A stretch of 64,000 nucleotides of DNA from Hydrocarboniphaga sp. (GCF_028291725.1 NZ_JAQGNT010000009.1:62001-126000); one strand, 5' to 3'; counted from the stretch's first letter, positions 42,011 through 52,355 are shown. Numbers and translations are program-made. Notes: a model not told the origin generated them from the letters alone.

Positions 42011-43213
42011 CTAGATCTTCACCGGCGTCAGCCGGTCGTCCGCCGGCACCACGCTGCCCCAGGTTTTGCACGACGGGCAGTGCCAGAACAGCAGACCGGG
42101 CGCGAGGCCGCAGCTGGTGCAGCGATAGCGGGTGCGGCTGGCAGCCGCGATACGCAGCGCTTCGCGCAAGGTGTTCATCGCCAGCGCCATGCTCTCGTCC
42201 TGCGGCGGTTCGATCGCCTGCAGCAATTGCTCAAGCAGCGCCCAACGCGGATTGGCGGCAAAAGACTCGGCCAGGAAACGCGCCGGATTGGTGCCGGTTT
42301 CCTTCAACAGCCGCGCCTGCGCCAGCACGCTGACACTGACCGTGTCTTCGGCGTCCAGCTCCTGCAGGAACTCCAGAAATTCCGGTAGCTGGTGCTCGGC
42401 TTCCGAGCAGCGCAGCAGCGGCTCGACGATCTCGGGGATGTAGCGCAGATCCTGCTCGGGCACGCGGCGCAGCGCCTTGATCGCGCCGACACGATCGCCC
42501 GCGGCTTCCAGCAGCGCGCCGATCAGCAGATTGGCGCGCACGCAGCCGCCATCCTCGTCGAGCGCGCGCCTTGCCAGCCGGAGTGCTTCCTCGGAATTTT
42601 TTGCCCGGCGCGCTTCGTCGGCCAGCTCGCAGTAGTACTGCGCGGTGATCGCCTGACGCGGCAACGCCGCGACTGCCTGCAGGCGTCGGCTGGCATCGAT
42701 GGCGCGGCGCCATTCGTGACTCTGCTCGTGAATCGAGACCAGCGACTCCAGCGCCGAGGTCACATGCAGGCCGCGCTGGCTGAGCGCTTCAAACAGCTGC
42801 TCGGCACGGTCGATCATGCCGGCCTTCAGATAGTCCAGGGCCAGTTCGTAGCGGGCGCGATCGGCCTGATCAGGCCTGAGCTGGGCGCGCTCCACCAGCG
42901 CCTCGTGCACACGCAGAGCCCGATCGACTTCGCCGCGCTTGCGGAACAGCGCGCCGAGCGTCAGGTGCAGCTCGATCGCCTGGCTGTCGAACTCGCCGAC
43001 CCGCAGCAGCGCGGCGAGCGCCTGATCGGGATCATCAACGACCAGGTTGCTGATGCCGGCCATGGCTTCGGCCGTCGGGCGGTCGTCACCCATGCCGCTC
43101 GGGCCGGTGGCACCGAAGCCACTGCCCGCGCCCTCGGCACCGCGTCCGCGAATGTACCAGCCGAGGGCGATCCCGAGCGGCAGGATCAGCCAGGCGGCGA
43201 CGCTGTCAGACAT
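42011..43213 (-). CDS. lapB: LPS assembly protein LapB (YciM)
   Basis: 400 residues: an N-terminal membrane helix (SVAAWLILPLGIALGWYIRG), a long TPR array, and a C-terminal rubredoxin-like zinc module (CTSCGLAPGLLFWHCPSCKTWG). Adapts FtsH to degrade LpxC and couples LPS synthesis to export. Overlaps lapA by eight bases. Confidence 0.95.
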   Translation of the reverse strand: MSDSVAAWLILPLGIALGWYIRGRGAEGAGSGFGATGPSGMGDDRPTAEAMAGISNLVVDDPDQALAALLRVGEFDSQAIELHLTLGALFRKRGEVDRALRVHEALVERAQLRPDQADRARYELALDYLKAGMIDRAEQLFEALSQRGLHVTSALESLVSIHEQSHEWRRAIDASRRLQAVAALPRQAITAQYYCELADEARRAKNSEEALRLARRALDEDGGCVRANLLIGALLEAAGDRVGAIKALRRVPEQDLRYIPEIVEPLLRCSEAEHQLPEFLEFLQELDAEDTVSVSVLAQARLLKETGTNPARFLAESFAANPRWALLEQLLQAIEPPQDESMALAMNTLREALRIAAASRTRYRCTSCGLAPGLLFWHCPSCKTWGSVVPADDRLTPVKI

Positions 43214-43523
43214 CCTTGAGCGGAATGTTGCGCAGGGTTTTCAGCTCGGCCTCGGCATCCCGCAGCTGCTTGCGCAGGCGCCGCGATTCGGCTTTCAGCG
43301 ACAGAATCCGGCCGCCGCAGACCAGCAGGGTCAGCAGCACCGCGAGGAAGAAATCGGCCAGCACCAGCGCGATCAGCGGCAGCTCGATCTGGCCGGCCAG
43401 GTAGTCGAAGCGGATCGGTTGGGCATTGAAATAGCCGACCGTGGCGCCGACGCAGAGCACCAGAACCAGCACGATGGTGACGAAGATCCGATACACGATC
43501 TGGAAATCCCAGAAATCCTTCAT
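43206..43523 (-). CDS. lapA: LPS assembly protein LapA (YciS)
   Basis: 105 residues from ATG 43523. Two membrane helices (IFVTIVLVLVLCVG and a second around LIALVLADFFLAVLL), with the NAQPIRFDYLAGQ signature, then a basic coiled-coil tail. Partner of LapB in LPS assembly. The alternative start 33 bases earlier is not needed. Confidence 0.9.
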   Translation of the reverse strand: MKDFWDFQIVYRIFVTIVLVLVLCVGATVGYFNAQPIRFDYLAGQIELPLIALVLADFFLAVLLTLLVCGGRILSLKAESRRLRKQLRDAEAELKTLRNIPLKDV

Positions 43524-43571
43524 TAGGGCCGTATTCGGACACCAGCGGCCAAACAAGCGCGACGGAAAAGA

Positions 43572-43862
43572 CTACTCCGAAGCGCTGTCGTTGACGCGTT
43601 CGCGCATTTCCTTGCCCGGCTTGAAGTGCGGCACATGCTTGGCCGGGATCGTCACGGCCTCGCCGGTCTTGGGATTGCGCCCGATCCGGCTGGGACGATG
43701 ATGCAGTGCAAAACTGCCAAAACCACGGATTTCGACGCGATCCTGCTTGGCCAGGGCCAGGCTGACGCGGTCGAGTATCAGTTTGACGGCCAGCTCCACA
43801 TCCTTATGCATAAGGTGGGTCTGCCGTGCGGCCAGACGTTCGATCAGCTCCGACTTCGTCAT
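43572..43862 (-). CDS. ihfB: Integration host factor beta subunit
   Basis: 96 residues. [11 protein letters not shown] start, DNA-binding arm [17 protein letters not shown], and VEIRGFGSF. Heterodimerises with IhfA to bend DNA. Lies between rpsA and lapA, the usual order; a terminator after rpsA implies its own promoter in part. Confidence 0.97.
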   Translation of the reverse strand: MTKSELIERLAARQTHLMHKDVELAVKLILDRVSLALAKQDRVEIRGFGSFALHHRPSRIGRNPKTGEAVTIPAKHVPHFKPGKEMRERVNDSASE

Positions 43863-43900
43863 ATAGGTAAGGGAATAAGGCCGCAGACCTGACGATAGTC

Positions 43901-43932
43901 AAAAAAGAAGGGCCGCGCAAGCGCGGCCCTTC
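43901..43932 (-). terminator. Rho-independent terminator after rpsA
   Basis: Stem GAAGGGCCGCGC (43907-43918) and its exact complement (43921-43932), followed on the minus strand by six T (43901-43906). Located 42 bp past the rpsA stop. A T-rich stretch on the other side makes it potentially bidirectional. Confidence 0.85.
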
Positions 43933-43973
43933 GATTTTTCCCAATACTTCTGGGGAGATACAGCTTAGAGAGC

Positions 43974-45650
43974 TTAGTTGTCGCTGCCGCCCAGCTGATC
44001 TTTGAGCAGGTCGCCCAGCGAGGTCTTGCCGGTGGAGGCGTTACGGCTGTATTCCGTGACGATCTCGGCTTCTTCCTGGATCTCCTTCTCGCGGACCGAC
44101 AGCGTCACGATGCGGGTCTTGCGATCCACACCGATGAAGCGGGCTTCCAGCGTATCGCCTTCCTTCAGAACCTTGGTCGCGTCTTCCACGCGCTCACGGG
44201 ACAGGTCGTTGGCCTTGATGTAGCCCTCGACGCCGCCGGCGAGTTCGATCACGGCGCCACGCGCCTCGACCGACTTGACGGTGCCCTTGACCATCGCGCC
44301 CTTCACGTTCTCGGCCATGAACTGGGTCAGCGGATCCTGCGCAACCTGCTTCACGCCCAGGCTGATGCGCTCACGCGCGGAGTCGATCGCCAGCACCACG
44401 GCGTTGACTTCCATGCCCTTCTGGTACTTGCGGACGGCGTTGCTGCCGTCGTCGTTCCAGTCCAGGTCGGACAGGTGAACCAGGCCGTCGATGCCGCCAT
44501 TGAGGCCGATGAACACGCCGAAATCGGTGATCGACTTGATCTGGCCGCTGACTTTGTCGCCCTTCTGATAGTTCTGGCTGAACTCTTCCCATGGGTTGGG
44601 CACGCACTGCTTCATACCCAGGGAGATACGGCGGCGCTCGCCGTCGATGTCCAGGATCATCACCTCGACTTCCTGGCCAATGGTGACGGCCTTGTTCGGG
44701 TTGATGTTCTTGTTGGTCCAGTCCATTTCGGAAACGTGGACCAGGCCTTCGACGCCCGGCTCGATTTCGACGAACGCGCCGTAATCGGTGATGTTGGTGA
44801 CCTTGCCGAACAGACGGGTCTTCTCGGGATAACGGCGAGCGATGTCGACCCACGGATCGGCGCCCAGCTGCTTCAGGCCGAGGCTGACGCGGCGACGCTC
44901 GCGGTCGTACTTCAGAACCTTGACTTCGATTTCCTGGCCGACCTGGACGACTTCCGCCGGATCCTTGATGCGCTTCCAGGTCATGTCGGTGATATGGAGC
45001 AGGCCGTCGATGCCGCCCAGGTCCACGAACGCGCCGTACTCGACGAGGTTCTTGACCACGCCCTTGAGGACGATGCCTTCCTGCAGGTTGGCGAGCAGGC
45101 TGTCGCGCTCGGCGCTGTACTCGGCCTCCAAGACTTCGCGGCGGCTGACAACGACGTTGTTACGCAGACGGTCGAGCTTGATGACCTTGAACTCGAGCGG
45201 CTTGCCTTCGAGGTACGAGGTATCGCGGACCGGACGGACGTCGACCAGCGAGCCCGGCAGGAACGCGCGGACCGTGCCGATATCGACGGTGAAACCGCCC
45301 TTGACCTTGCCGGTGATGATGCCGATGACGGTTTCCTTGCCGTCGAACGCCTTCTGCAGGCGCTCCCAGGTCTTGATCCGCTCGGCTTTTTCCTTGCTGA
45401 ACTTGGTTTCGCCGAAGCCGTCTTCGACGGTTTCCAGTGCGACTTCAACCTGATCGCCGACGGCGATGGTCAGAACGCCATCGACCATGAACTCGATGAT
45501 CGGGATTACGCCTTCGGACTTCAGGCCGGCGTCGACGATGACGACGTCAGGCTTCAGTTCCAGCACGATCGCATTGACGATGGTGCCCGGCTGCATCGAC
45601 TGGCCGCCCTTAAGGCTGGCCTCAAACATTTCAGCAAAAGACTCAATCAT
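43974..45650 (-). CDS. rpsA: 30S ribosomal protein S1
   Basis: 558 residues with six S1 domains, seen as repeats of patterns like [40 protein letters not shown] and [20 protein letters not shown]. Binds mRNA leaders on the ribosome. Start ATG at 45650 overlaps a run of ATGA; no Shine-Dalgarno is obvious, as often for this autoregulated gene. Follows cmk by about 115 bp. Confidence 0.97.
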   Translation of the reverse strand: MIESFAEMFEASLKGGQSMQPGTIVNAIVLELKPDVVIVDAGLKSEGVIPIIEFMVDGVLTIAVGDQVEVALETVEDGFGETKFSKEKAERIKTWERLQKAFDGKETVIGIITGKVKGGFTVDIGTVRAFLPGSLVDVRPVRDTSYLEGKPLEFKVIKLDRLRNNVVVSRREVLEAEYSAERDSLLANLQEGIVLKGVVKNLVEYGAFVDLGGIDGLLHITDMTWKRIKDPAEVVQVGQEIEVKVLKYDRERRRVSLGLKQLGADPWVDIARRYPEKTRLFGKVTNITDYGAFVEIEPGVEGLVHVSEMDWTNKNINPNKAVTIGQEVEVMILDIDGERRRISLGMKQCVPNPWEEFSQNYQKGDKVSGQIKSITDFGVFIGLNGGIDGLVHLSDLDWNDDGSNAVRKYQKGMEVNAVVLAIDSARERISLGVKQVAQDPLTQFMAENVKGAMVKGTVKSVEARGAVIELAGGVEGYIKANDLSRERVEDATKVLKEGDTLEARFIGVDRKTRIVTLSVREKEIQEEAEIVTEYSRNASTGKTSLGDLLKDQLGGSDN

Positions 45651-45767
45651 TCATTTAACTCGCAATATCCTGCCTAAAACGGAGGCGGCAGTCGTGTTGG
45701 TTATCAAAGGCCGCATCCGTTTGCGGCCCAGACCCCGGCGTCGTGGATAGGCACGGCCCCACGAAGG

Positions 45768-46460
45768 CTAGCTTCGGAGGAAACCCCGATCCTTTAACAA
45801 ATCGTCAATACGCTCAGCCACTTGCGTGGGATTCAGGAGCGTCGTGTCGATCAGGATCGCGTCACTCGCCGGCACCAATGGCGCCACGCTGCGAGTGCGG
45901 TCCCGCTCATCGCGGGTACTTATTTCGGTGCAGAGGTCTGCCAATATAGCGGTTTGTCCAGCGGCACTCAACTGGTGCAGGCGGCGACGAGCCCGCTCCT
46001 CGGCACTGGCGGTCAGAAACAGCTTCAGACCGGCGTCCGGGAATACCACCGTGCCCATGTCGCGGCCGTCGCCGATCAGGCCCGGTGCGACGCGGAAATC
46101 CTTCTGCCGCTGCAGCAGCGCCGCGCGAACCGCCGGTGCCGCGGCAATCTGCGACGCCAGGCCGCCGCTCGCTTCGGCGCGGATCTGGTCGCGCCGATTG
46201 ACACCGTTGACCCAGATCGCCTCGTCATCCTCGTGCGAGCCGGTGAAACGGATATCGAGTTGGGCGGCCAGCGCGGCGACGGCGTCGCTTTGCTCCAGCG
46301 CGACACCGGCGTCGACCGCCGCCAGCGCCAGAATCCGGTACAGCGCGCCGCTGTCGAGACGATGCCAGCCCAGGCGTTCGGCCAAGCCGCGCGACACCGT
46401 GCCCTTGCCGACGCCGGACGGGCCGTCGACGGTAATGACCGGCACCGGCGCGGCGGACAT
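45768..46460 (-). CDS. cmk: Cytidylate kinase
   Basis: 230 residues from the ATG sharing a base with the aroA stop. P-loop TVDGPSGVGKGTVSRGLA, LDSGALYR, GDGRDMGTVVFPDA and TRDERDRTRSVAPL. Phosphorylates CMP and dCMP. Conserved aroA-cmk-rpsA order. Confidence 0.96.
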   Translation of the reverse strand: MSAAPVPVITVDGPSGVGKGTVSRGLAERLGWHRLDSGALYRILALAAVDAGVALEQSDAVAALAAQLDIRFTGSHEDDEAIWVNGVNRRDQIRAEASGGLASQIAAAPAVRAALLQRQKDFRVAPGLIGDGRDMGTVVFPDAGLKLFLTASAEERARRRLHQLSAAGQTAILADLCTEISTRDERDRTRSVAPLVPASDAILIDTTLLNPTQVAERIDDLLKDRGFLRS

Positions 46461-47776
46461 CAGAGGTTCTGCACGCTGATGCGCAGGCCGGCGCCGGCCG
46501 CCAGATCGGCGAAGCCCGGGAACGAGGTGTTGACGTTGGCGCAGTCCAGAATCCGGATCGTGCCGGCCGCACGCAGGCTGGCCATCGTGAACGACATCGC
46601 CACGCGGTGATCGCCGCGCGAATCGATGCTGCCGCCGCCGATGGCGCCGCCGCGCAGCACCATGCCGTCGGGCATCGCCCGCGCGTCGACACCGAGCGCG
46701 ACCAGGCCGTCGCACATCACCTGGATACGATCGGATTCCTTCACGCGCAGCTCCTCGGCACCAGTCAGGCGGGTTTCGCCCTCGGCACAGGCCGCGGCGA
46801 CGAACAGCGCCGGGAACTCGTCGATGGCGCTGGCCACCAGATCCTTAGCAATGTCGATGCCGCGCAGCTGTCCGCCGCGGATGCGGATGTCCGCAACCGG
46901 CTCGCCGCCGAAGTCGCGCGGATTCTGCAGCTCGATATTCGCGCCCATGCGCCGCAGGATTTCGATGACACCGGTGCGCGTCGGGTTGACACCGACATCG
47001 ACCAGGGTCACATCGGAGCCCGGCAGGATCGCGGCGCCGACCATGAAGAACGCGGCCGAAGAGATATCGGCCGGCACCTGCACCTTCGCCGCTTTCAGCT
47101 TCTGGCCGCCGCGCAGCGCCGCGTATCCAGGGCGCGCTTCGACTTCGACGCCGAAGCTGCGCAGCATGCGTTCGGTGTGATCGCGAGAAGCTTCGGGCTC
47201 GTGAACCTGGGTCAGGCCTTGCGCATACAGGCCAGCCAGCAGGATCGAAGACTTGATCTGAGCACTGGCGACCGGCGAGCGGTATTCGATCGCGTGCAGG
47301 CCGGCGACCGGATGAATATGCAGCGGCGCGCGGCCGTCCGTTGAGCCGATACGCGCACCCATCTGCGTCAACGGGTCGATCACACGTCGCATCGGCCGCT
47401 TCGACAGCGAAGCGTCGCCGGTCAGCGTGGTTTCGAAATTCTGCGCCGCCAGCAGGCCGGTCATCAGACGCATCGAGGTGCCGGAATTGCCAAGATCGAG
47501 CACCTGGCCCGGCGACTTCAAACCATGCAGGCCGACACCGGTGATTGAGAACTCGGTCGAGGAACGACGATCGAGCGTCGCACCCATCGCCTCGAAGGCT
47601 TTCATCGTGCACAGGCAGTCTTCGCCGTCGAGAAAGCCGCTGACTTCGCTCGTGCCTTCAGCCAGCGCGCCGAACATCACCGAGCGATGCGAGATGGATT
47701 TGTCGCCGGGCACGCGCAGACGACCTTGCAGGGTGCCGCCGGGTTCCACGGTGAAACTCAGGCTGCTATCGCTCAT
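46460..47776 (-). CDS. aroA: EPSP synthase
   Basis: 438 residues from ATG 47776. Signature PGDKSISHRSVMFGALAEGTSEV and LGNSGTSMRLMTGLLA; the N-terminal Gly/Ala region (LGNSGT rather than NAGT) suggests a class II-type enzyme, which the EGTSEVSGFL segment also fits. Joins shikimate-3-phosphate and PEP. A REP element lies just upstream, between it and tyrA. Confidence 0.95.
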   Translation of the reverse strand: MSDSSLSFTVEPGGTLQGRLRVPGDKSISHRSVMFGALAEGTSEVSGFLDGEDCLCTMKAFEAMGATLDRRSSTEFSITGVGLHGLKSPGQVLDLGNSGTSMRLMTGLLAAQNFETTLTGDASLSKRPMRRVIDPLTQMGARIGSTDGRAPLHIHPVAGLHAIEYRSPVASAQIKSSILLAGLYAQGLTQVHEPEASRDHTERMLRSFGVEVEARPGYAALRGGQKLKAAKVQVPADISSAAFFMVGAAILPGSDVTLVDVGVNPTRTGVIEILRRMGANIELQNPRDFGGEPVADIRIRGGQLRGIDIAKDLVASAIDEFPALFVAAACAEGETRLTGAEELRVKESDRIQVMCDGLVALGVDARAMPDGMVLRGGAIGGGSIDSRGDHRVAMSFTMASLRAAGTIRILDCANVNTSFPGFADLAAGAGLRISVQNL

Positions 47777-47806
47777 AAAAGGCACCCGCTTAATTGAAAC
47801 ATTCAG

Positions 47807-47886
47807 TAGGTCGGCAATCCCTTGCCGACGTGCACCCTTCGGGGCGCAATCGACGCCTCACGTCGGCAAAGGATTGCCGACCTACG
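47807..47886. repeat. REP/BIME-like inverted repeat, family I copy 2
   Basis: 80 bp, near-identical to 5607-5686 and 63612-63690, bounded by GTAGGTCGGCAATC and GATTGCCGACCTAC. It lies in the tyrA-aroA gap, 38 bp after the tyrA stop. Confidence 0.9.
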
Positions 47887-47924
47887 ATTCGTAGCATCCC
47901 GTTGATTCCTCATCGGCGACAGCT

Positions 47925-48794
47925 CTACTCGATCTGCGTCAGGTAGTGTTCACGCGCCGCACGGGCGCGCTCGAAAGCCGCTTTCAACTCGTCCCAGCGG
48001 CCGCCCGCGATCATCGCCTGCAGCGACTGCAGATCGGCGATCTGCCGCGTCAGCAGCTCGCCGACCGCCGGCGCATTCGCACGAACGATGTCGTGCCACA
48101 TCTGCGGTGAGCTGCTGGCGATGCGGGTGAAATCGCGAAAGCCGCCACCGGCATTCGGGAAAATACTGGCGCTGTCGTCGAGCTTGCCGATGACGTCGAC
48201 GAAGCTGTACGCGAGAATGTGCGGCAGATGCGAGGTCGCCGCAAAAATGGCGTCGTGCTGCGCCGGCGCCATCTCGACGACGCGGGCGCCGCAGGCTTCC
48301 CAGAGCGCGCGAACCAGGGCCAGCGCCTTGGCGTCCTGCCGGGCATGCGGCGTCAGGATCACGCGATGCTTGCGGAACAGATCGACCAGCGAGTTGGCGA
48401 CACCGCTTTTCTCGGTGCCGGCGATCGGATGGCCGGGCACGAACCAGGGCGGAAGTTCGCCGAACACACTCTCGACATCGGCAACGACAGACTGCTTGGT
48501 ACTGCCGACATCCGTGACCACGGTGCCAGCCGCCATCGCGCCGCGGATCGCGGTGAGTGCTTCGACGGTGTGCAACACCGGCACGGCGACGATCACCAGA
48601 TCGGCGTTTTTGACCGCTGCAGCCGGTGTTTCGGCCGCGCTGTCGATCACTCCCAGCGACAGCGCTTCTTCACGCCGCTGAGAGTCCGGATCGTAGCCGC
48701 TGATGTGGCCGACCATTCCGGCGGCGCGCAGCGCGCGCGCTACCGATCCACCGATCAGTCCCAGGCCGACGACGGCCAGATGCTTTGCCAGCAT
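47925..48794 (-). CDS. tyrA: Prephenate dehydrogenase
   Basis: 289 residues. NAD-binding VVGLGLIGGSVARAL at the N-terminus, VTDVGSTKQSV, and PGHPIAGTEKSGV around the active-site His. Converts prephenate to 4-hydroxyphenylpyruvate for tyrosine. No fused chorismate mutase. Three bases after hisC. Confidence 0.93.
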   Translation of the reverse strand: MLAKHLAVVGLGLIGGSVARALRAAGMVGHISGYDPDSQRREEALSLGVIDSAAETPAAAVKNADLVIVAVPVLHTVEALTAIRGAMAAGTVVTDVGSTKQSVVADVESVFGELPPWFVPGHPIAGTEKSGVANSLVDLFRKHRVILTPHARQDAKALALVRALWEACGARVVEMAPAQHDAIFAATSHLPHILAYSFVDVIGKLDDSASIFPNAGGGFRDFTRIASSSPQMWHDIVRANAPAVGELLTRQIADLQSLQAMIAGGRWDELKAAFERARAAREHYLTQIE

Positions 48795-48797
48795 CGC

Positions 48798-49943
48798 TCA
48801 GGCGCCGAGCACGTCGCGCAGCGCGGCCATGAAACGCTGGTTCTCGCTTTCGGTGCCCAAGGTCACGCGCAGGAAGTTCGGCAGGCCGTAGGAACCCATC
48901 GGCCTTACGATGATGCCGCGCTCCAGCAGTCCCTGATGGATAGGCGCGGCATTGCGGCCGAAATCGATTGTCAGGAAATTCGCCTGCGACGGCAGATGGC
49001 TCAGGCCGAGCTTGGCCAGCAGCGGCGGCAGCCGCAGGCGCTCGCGGGCGTTGAGATCGACCGATACGCGCACGTGCTGCTGGTCGGCCAGCGCGGCTTC
49101 GGCGGCGATCAGCGCCAGCGTGTTGTTGTTGAACGGCTGACGCACGCGATTCAACAGATCGGCGACCGTCGGGTGCGACAGCGCATAACCGACGCGCAGA
49201 CCGGCCAGGCCATAAATCTTCGAAAACGTGCGGCACACCAGCAGGTTCGGATAACGATCCAGCCAGCCGCGCGCGTTGGAGCGCAGCTCCACGTCCTGGT
49301 AGTCGTAATACGCCTCGTCGAGCGCGACGATCACCTGCGGCGGCACGGCGTCGAGGAAGCGCTCGATTTGCTGCGGCGTATTCCAGGTGCCGGTCGGATT
49401 GTTCGGGTTCGCGATAAACACCAGGCTTGCGTCCGGACGCGTCTTCAGCACGCGCGCGAACGCATCGAGATCATGGCCGTAAGGCATCGTCGGATGATTC
49501 GCCGGATAGCTCGGCACTACCACCGCTTCGGCGTTCTGCGCCTGCGTCGCCAGCGCATAAACCGCGAACGCGAAATCCGAATACATCACCGCGCGGCCCG
49601 GGCCGGCGTAGATCCGCGACAGGAATTCGAGGATGTCGTTGGAGCCGTTGCCGAGCGTGATCTGCTCGGGCGCGATGTCGTGGTAGCGGCCGATCGCGGC
49701 TTTCAGCGCATAACCGCTGCCGTCCGGATACAGGCCGAGATTCAGCTCGCCGGCCGCAGCGGCAACGGCCGCGCGAACCTTGGCACTGGCGCCGAGCGGG
49801 TTCTCGTTGGAGGCGAGCTTGAGCACGTCCTTGATGCCGAGGCGACGCTGCAGTTCGTCGATCGGCATGCCGGGTGTGTAGGCGTGCAATGACAGCACGC
49901 CGGGCAGCGCGTTCTGCTTGAGGCTATCGGCCATTTCTTTCAT
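48798..49943 (-). CDS. hisC: Histidinol-phosphate/aromatic aminotransferase
   Basis: 381 residues. PLP Lys in CRTFSKIYGLAGLRVGYAL; NPNNPTGTW and DEAYYDY. Starts possible at 49943 (chosen), 49946 (GTG) or 49934. In the pheA-hisC-tyrA setting it probably serves phenylalanine/tyrosine transamination as well as histidine synthesis, as in Pseudomonas-type hisC2. Confidence 0.93.
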   Translation of the reverse strand: MKEMADSLKQNALPGVLSLHAYTPGMPIDELQRRLGIKDVLKLASNENPLGASAKVRAAVAAAAGELNLGLYPDGSGYALKAAIGRYHDIAPEQITLGNGSNDILEFLSRIYAGPGRAVMYSDFAFAVYALATQAQNAEAVVVPSYPANHPTMPYGHDLDAFARVLKTRPDASLVFIANPNNPTGTWNTPQQIERFLDAVPPQVIVALDEAYYDYQDVELRSNARGWLDRYPNLLVCRTFSKIYGLAGLRVGYALSHPTVADLLNRVRQPFNNNTLALIAAEAALADQQHVRVSVDLNARERLRLPPLLAKLGLSHLPSQANFLTIDFGRNAAPIHQGLLERGIIVRPMGSYGLPNFLRVTLGTESENQRFMAALRDVLGA

Positions 49944-49952
49944 CACAGCTTT

Positions 49953-51038
49953 TCAGATCACCGCTTGCGGGTAAGAGCCGAGCACGCGGAACAGAGCGGC
50001 GTGCCGGCGGATTTCTTCGAGTACCGGCTTGATCGCCGAATCTTCGCAATGCCCGTCGAAATCGATGTAGAAGTTGTAGTCCCAGGCCGCGCGACGCGAG
50101 GGCCGCGATTCGAGCTTGGTCAGATTGATGCCGGCCTTTGCGAACGGCGCCAGCAGTTCGAACAAGGCTCCGGGGCTGCCCTTCTGGGCCGAGAACACCA
50201 GGGAGGTCTTGTCGCGCCCCGTTGGATCGGAGAGCTTGCGGCCGATGATCAGGAAGCGCGTCGTATTGCTGGGGTCGTCCTCGATGTTCGAGGCGAGCAC
50301 GTTCAGGCCATACAGCTCGGCCGCGGCCTTGCTGGCAATCGCGGCGCCGATCCCGCTCTCGCTGACCTGCTGGGCCGCGGCGCCGTTGCTCGATACCACC
50401 GCTTGCGAAGCGTTCGGCAGCGTGGCGTCGAGCCAGTGACGGCACTGCGCCAGCGACTGCGCGTGCGAGAAAATCACCTTGACCTGATCGATCCGCTCGA
50501 CCTTGGCCATCAGGTGGTGATGAACCGGCAACAGGACTTCGCCGCAGATCGACAAATTGGCTGTCGCCAGCTCGTCGAGCGTGTTGCTGACGATGCCGCC
50601 TATCGAATTCTCGACCGGTACGACGCCGTAGGCGGTTTCGCCGGAATCGACGTCGCGGAAAATCTCGTCGATCGCCCGCTTGGCACGCGCCTCGACCGAG
50701 TGGCCGAAATGTTTGTATACGGCTTCCTGCGTGTACGTGCCTTCAGGCCCCAGGTAGGCCACCGTCAGCGGCGACTCCAGCGCCAGGCAGGCCGACATGA
50801 TTTCGCGCATCAGCCGCGCCATCACCTCGTCGGAGATCGGGCCCTTGTTGCGCTCCATCGCGCGCCGCAATACCTCGGCCTCTCGCGCCGGGCGATAGTG
50901 ATCGCCGTCGGCACCGGAGCGGGCCTTGATATCGCGGACGGCTTCGGCAACGCGGGCGCGCTCGCTGATCAGGCCCTGGACTTGTCTGTCCAGGTCGTCG
51001 ATCAGGGCGCGGGCTTCGGCAAGCGTGGTTGGTTTCAT
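49953..51038 (-). CDS. pheA: Bifunctional chorismate mutase/prephenate dehydratase
   Basis: 361 residues. AroQ mutase helix (LDRQVQGLISERARVAEAVR) to about 90, dehydratase domain (VAYLGPEGTYTQEAVYKHFG, TTRFLIIGRK) to about 270, and a C-terminal ACT domain with ESRPSRR for phenylalanine feedback. Makes phenylpyruvate. Confidence 0.96.
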   Translation of the reverse strand: MKPTTLAEARALIDDLDRQVQGLISERARVAEAVRDIKARSGADGDHYRPAREAEVLRRAMERNKGPISDEVMARLMREIMSACLALESPLTVAYLGPEGTYTQEAVYKHFGHSVEARAKRAIDEIFRDVDSGETAYGVVPVENSIGGIVSNTLDELATANLSICGEVLLPVHHHLMAKVERIDQVKVIFSHAQSLAQCRHWLDATLPNASQAVVSSNGAAAQQVSESGIGAAIASKAAAELYGLNVLASNIEDDPSNTTRFLIIGRKLSDPTGRDKTSLVFSAQKGSPGALFELLAPFAKAGINLTKLESRPSRRAAWDYNFYIDFDGHCEDSAIKPVLEEIRRHAALFRVLGSYPQAVI

Positions 51039-51119
51039 ATCCCTGAGAGGGCGTTTAGAGGCATTTCGGGGTGCGAAGGATACGCCAAGATGCTGGCTGG
51101 TTTCCCCTGGTCCTATCCT

Positions 51120-51145
51120 GTAGGTCGGGCTTCAGCCCGAGCTAC
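51120..51145. repeat. Short GTAG...CTAC hairpin (single REP-like stem)
   Basis: 26 bp: GTAG-G-TCGGGC, loop TTCA, GCCCGA-G-CTAC. It lies in the 122-bp gap between serA and pheA. Same tetranucleotide boundaries as the larger REP elements but a different stem. Confidence 0.65.
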
Positions 51146-51160
51146 AGAGACATTCCTGAT

Positions 51161-52336
51161 TCATCTAGCCGCAATCACCCGTGTCGACAGCACCCCCGGG
51201 ATCACCGCGATCTCGTCGACCACGGTCTGCGGGATCGCGGTGTCAACGTCGACCAGGGTATAGGCCAGGTCACCGCGCGACTTGTTCAGCAGGTCGGCGA
51301 TGTTGAGATTACGCCGCGCCAGAGCCGTGGAAATCTGGCCGACCATGTTCGGCACGTTCTCGTTGACGATGCACAGCCGGTGCTTGCCTGGCAGCAAGGC
51401 CAGCACCGCCTCCGGGAAGTTCACCGAGTTGGTGACGTTGCCGGTCTCGAGAAAGTCGCGCAGCTGCTCGGCCACCATCACCGCACAGTTGTCCTCAGCC
51501 TCGTTGGTCGATGCGCCCAGATGCGGCAGCGCGACCACGCGCGGGTTGCCCTTCAAGGCATTGGACGGAAAGTCGCAGACGTAGGCGTGCAGCCGGTTCT
51601 CGTTGAGCGCTTCGACCACGGCGGCCTCGTCGACGATGCCTTCGCGGGCGAAATTCAGCACCACACCGCGCGGCCTCATGAGCTTGATGCGCTCGGCATT
51701 GATCAGATTCCGCGTCGCCGCGATCAGCGGCACGTGCAGCGACACGAACTGCGATTTCGCCAGCACCTCGTCAACCGTCAGCGCCTGCTTGACGCGCGCA
51801 TCCAGCTTCCAGGCGTTCTGCACCGTCATCGCCGGGTCATAGCCCCAGACCTCCATGCCGAGCTCGATCGCCGCGTTCGCCAGCTTGACGCCGATCGCGC
51901 CCAGGCCGATCACGCCGATCGAACGTCCCGGCAATTCCATGCCGACGAACTTCTTCTTGCCGGCTTCGACCGCTTCATGCATCGCCTTGTCGTCGCCGTC
52001 GAGCTTGCGCACGAAATCCAGCGCTGGCGCGATGTTGCGCGAGGCCAGCAGCAGGCCGGCCAGCACCAGCTCCTTCACTGCATTGGCATTGGCGCCCGGC
52101 GCATTGAACACCGGCACGCCGCGCTTGCTCATCAAGGCAACCGGAATATTGTTGGTGCCGGCTCCGGCGCGGCCGATCGCTTTGACCGAGGCCGGCAACT
52201 CGAGCTTGTGCAGGTCGGCCGAGCGCACCAGGATCGCGTCGGGCTGGGCGACGTCCGGGCCGGTCTGGAAGCGCGGCGCGGGCAGGCGCTCCAGGCCCTC
52301 GGCGGAGATGTTGTTGATCGTCTGAATCTTGAACAT
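51161..52336 (-). CDS. serA: Phosphoglycerate dehydrogenase
   Basis: 391 residues. NAD-binding GVIGLGAIGVKLANAAIELG, catalytic Arg/Glu/His in LNFAREGIVDEAAV and LPHLGASTNEAEDN, and a C-terminal ACT domain for serine feedback. First step of serine synthesis. Together with serC 20 bp upstream it forms a serC-serA pair, inserted between gyrA-side genes and pheA. Confidence 0.96.
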   Translation of the reverse strand: MFKIQTINNISAEGLERLPAPRFQTGPDVAQPDAILVRSADLHKLELPASVKAIGRAGAGTNNIPVALMSKRGVPVFNAPGANANAVKELVLAGLLLASRNIAPALDFVRKLDGDDKAMHEAVEAGKKKFVGMELPGRSIGVIGLGAIGVKLANAAIELGMEVWGYDPAMTVQNAWKLDARVKQALTVDEVLAKSQFVSLHVPLIAATRNLINAERIKLMRPRGVVLNFAREGIVDEAAVVEALNENRLHAYVCDFPSNALKGNPRVVALPHLGASTNEAEDNCAVMVAEQLRDFLETGNVTNSVNFPEAVLALLPGKHRLCIVNENVPNMVGQISTALARRNLNIADLLNKSRGDLAYTLVDVDTAIPQTVVDEIAVIPGVLSTRVIAAR

Positions 52337-52355
52337 TGGGGCTCCCTTTAGACGA

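Noticed and set aside
48219..49892. 557-codon open frame on the plus strand opposite tyrA and hisC
   Set aside because: Antisense to two clear housekeeping genes; its Arg/Gln/His-rich product has no domain and simply mirrors the GC-rich codon pattern of the opposite strand.
51039..51160. Possible amino-acid attenuator or riboswitch between serA and pheA
   Set aside because: The only structure is the short REP-like stem; no leader peptide rich in Phe or Ser codons and no known riboswitch core.
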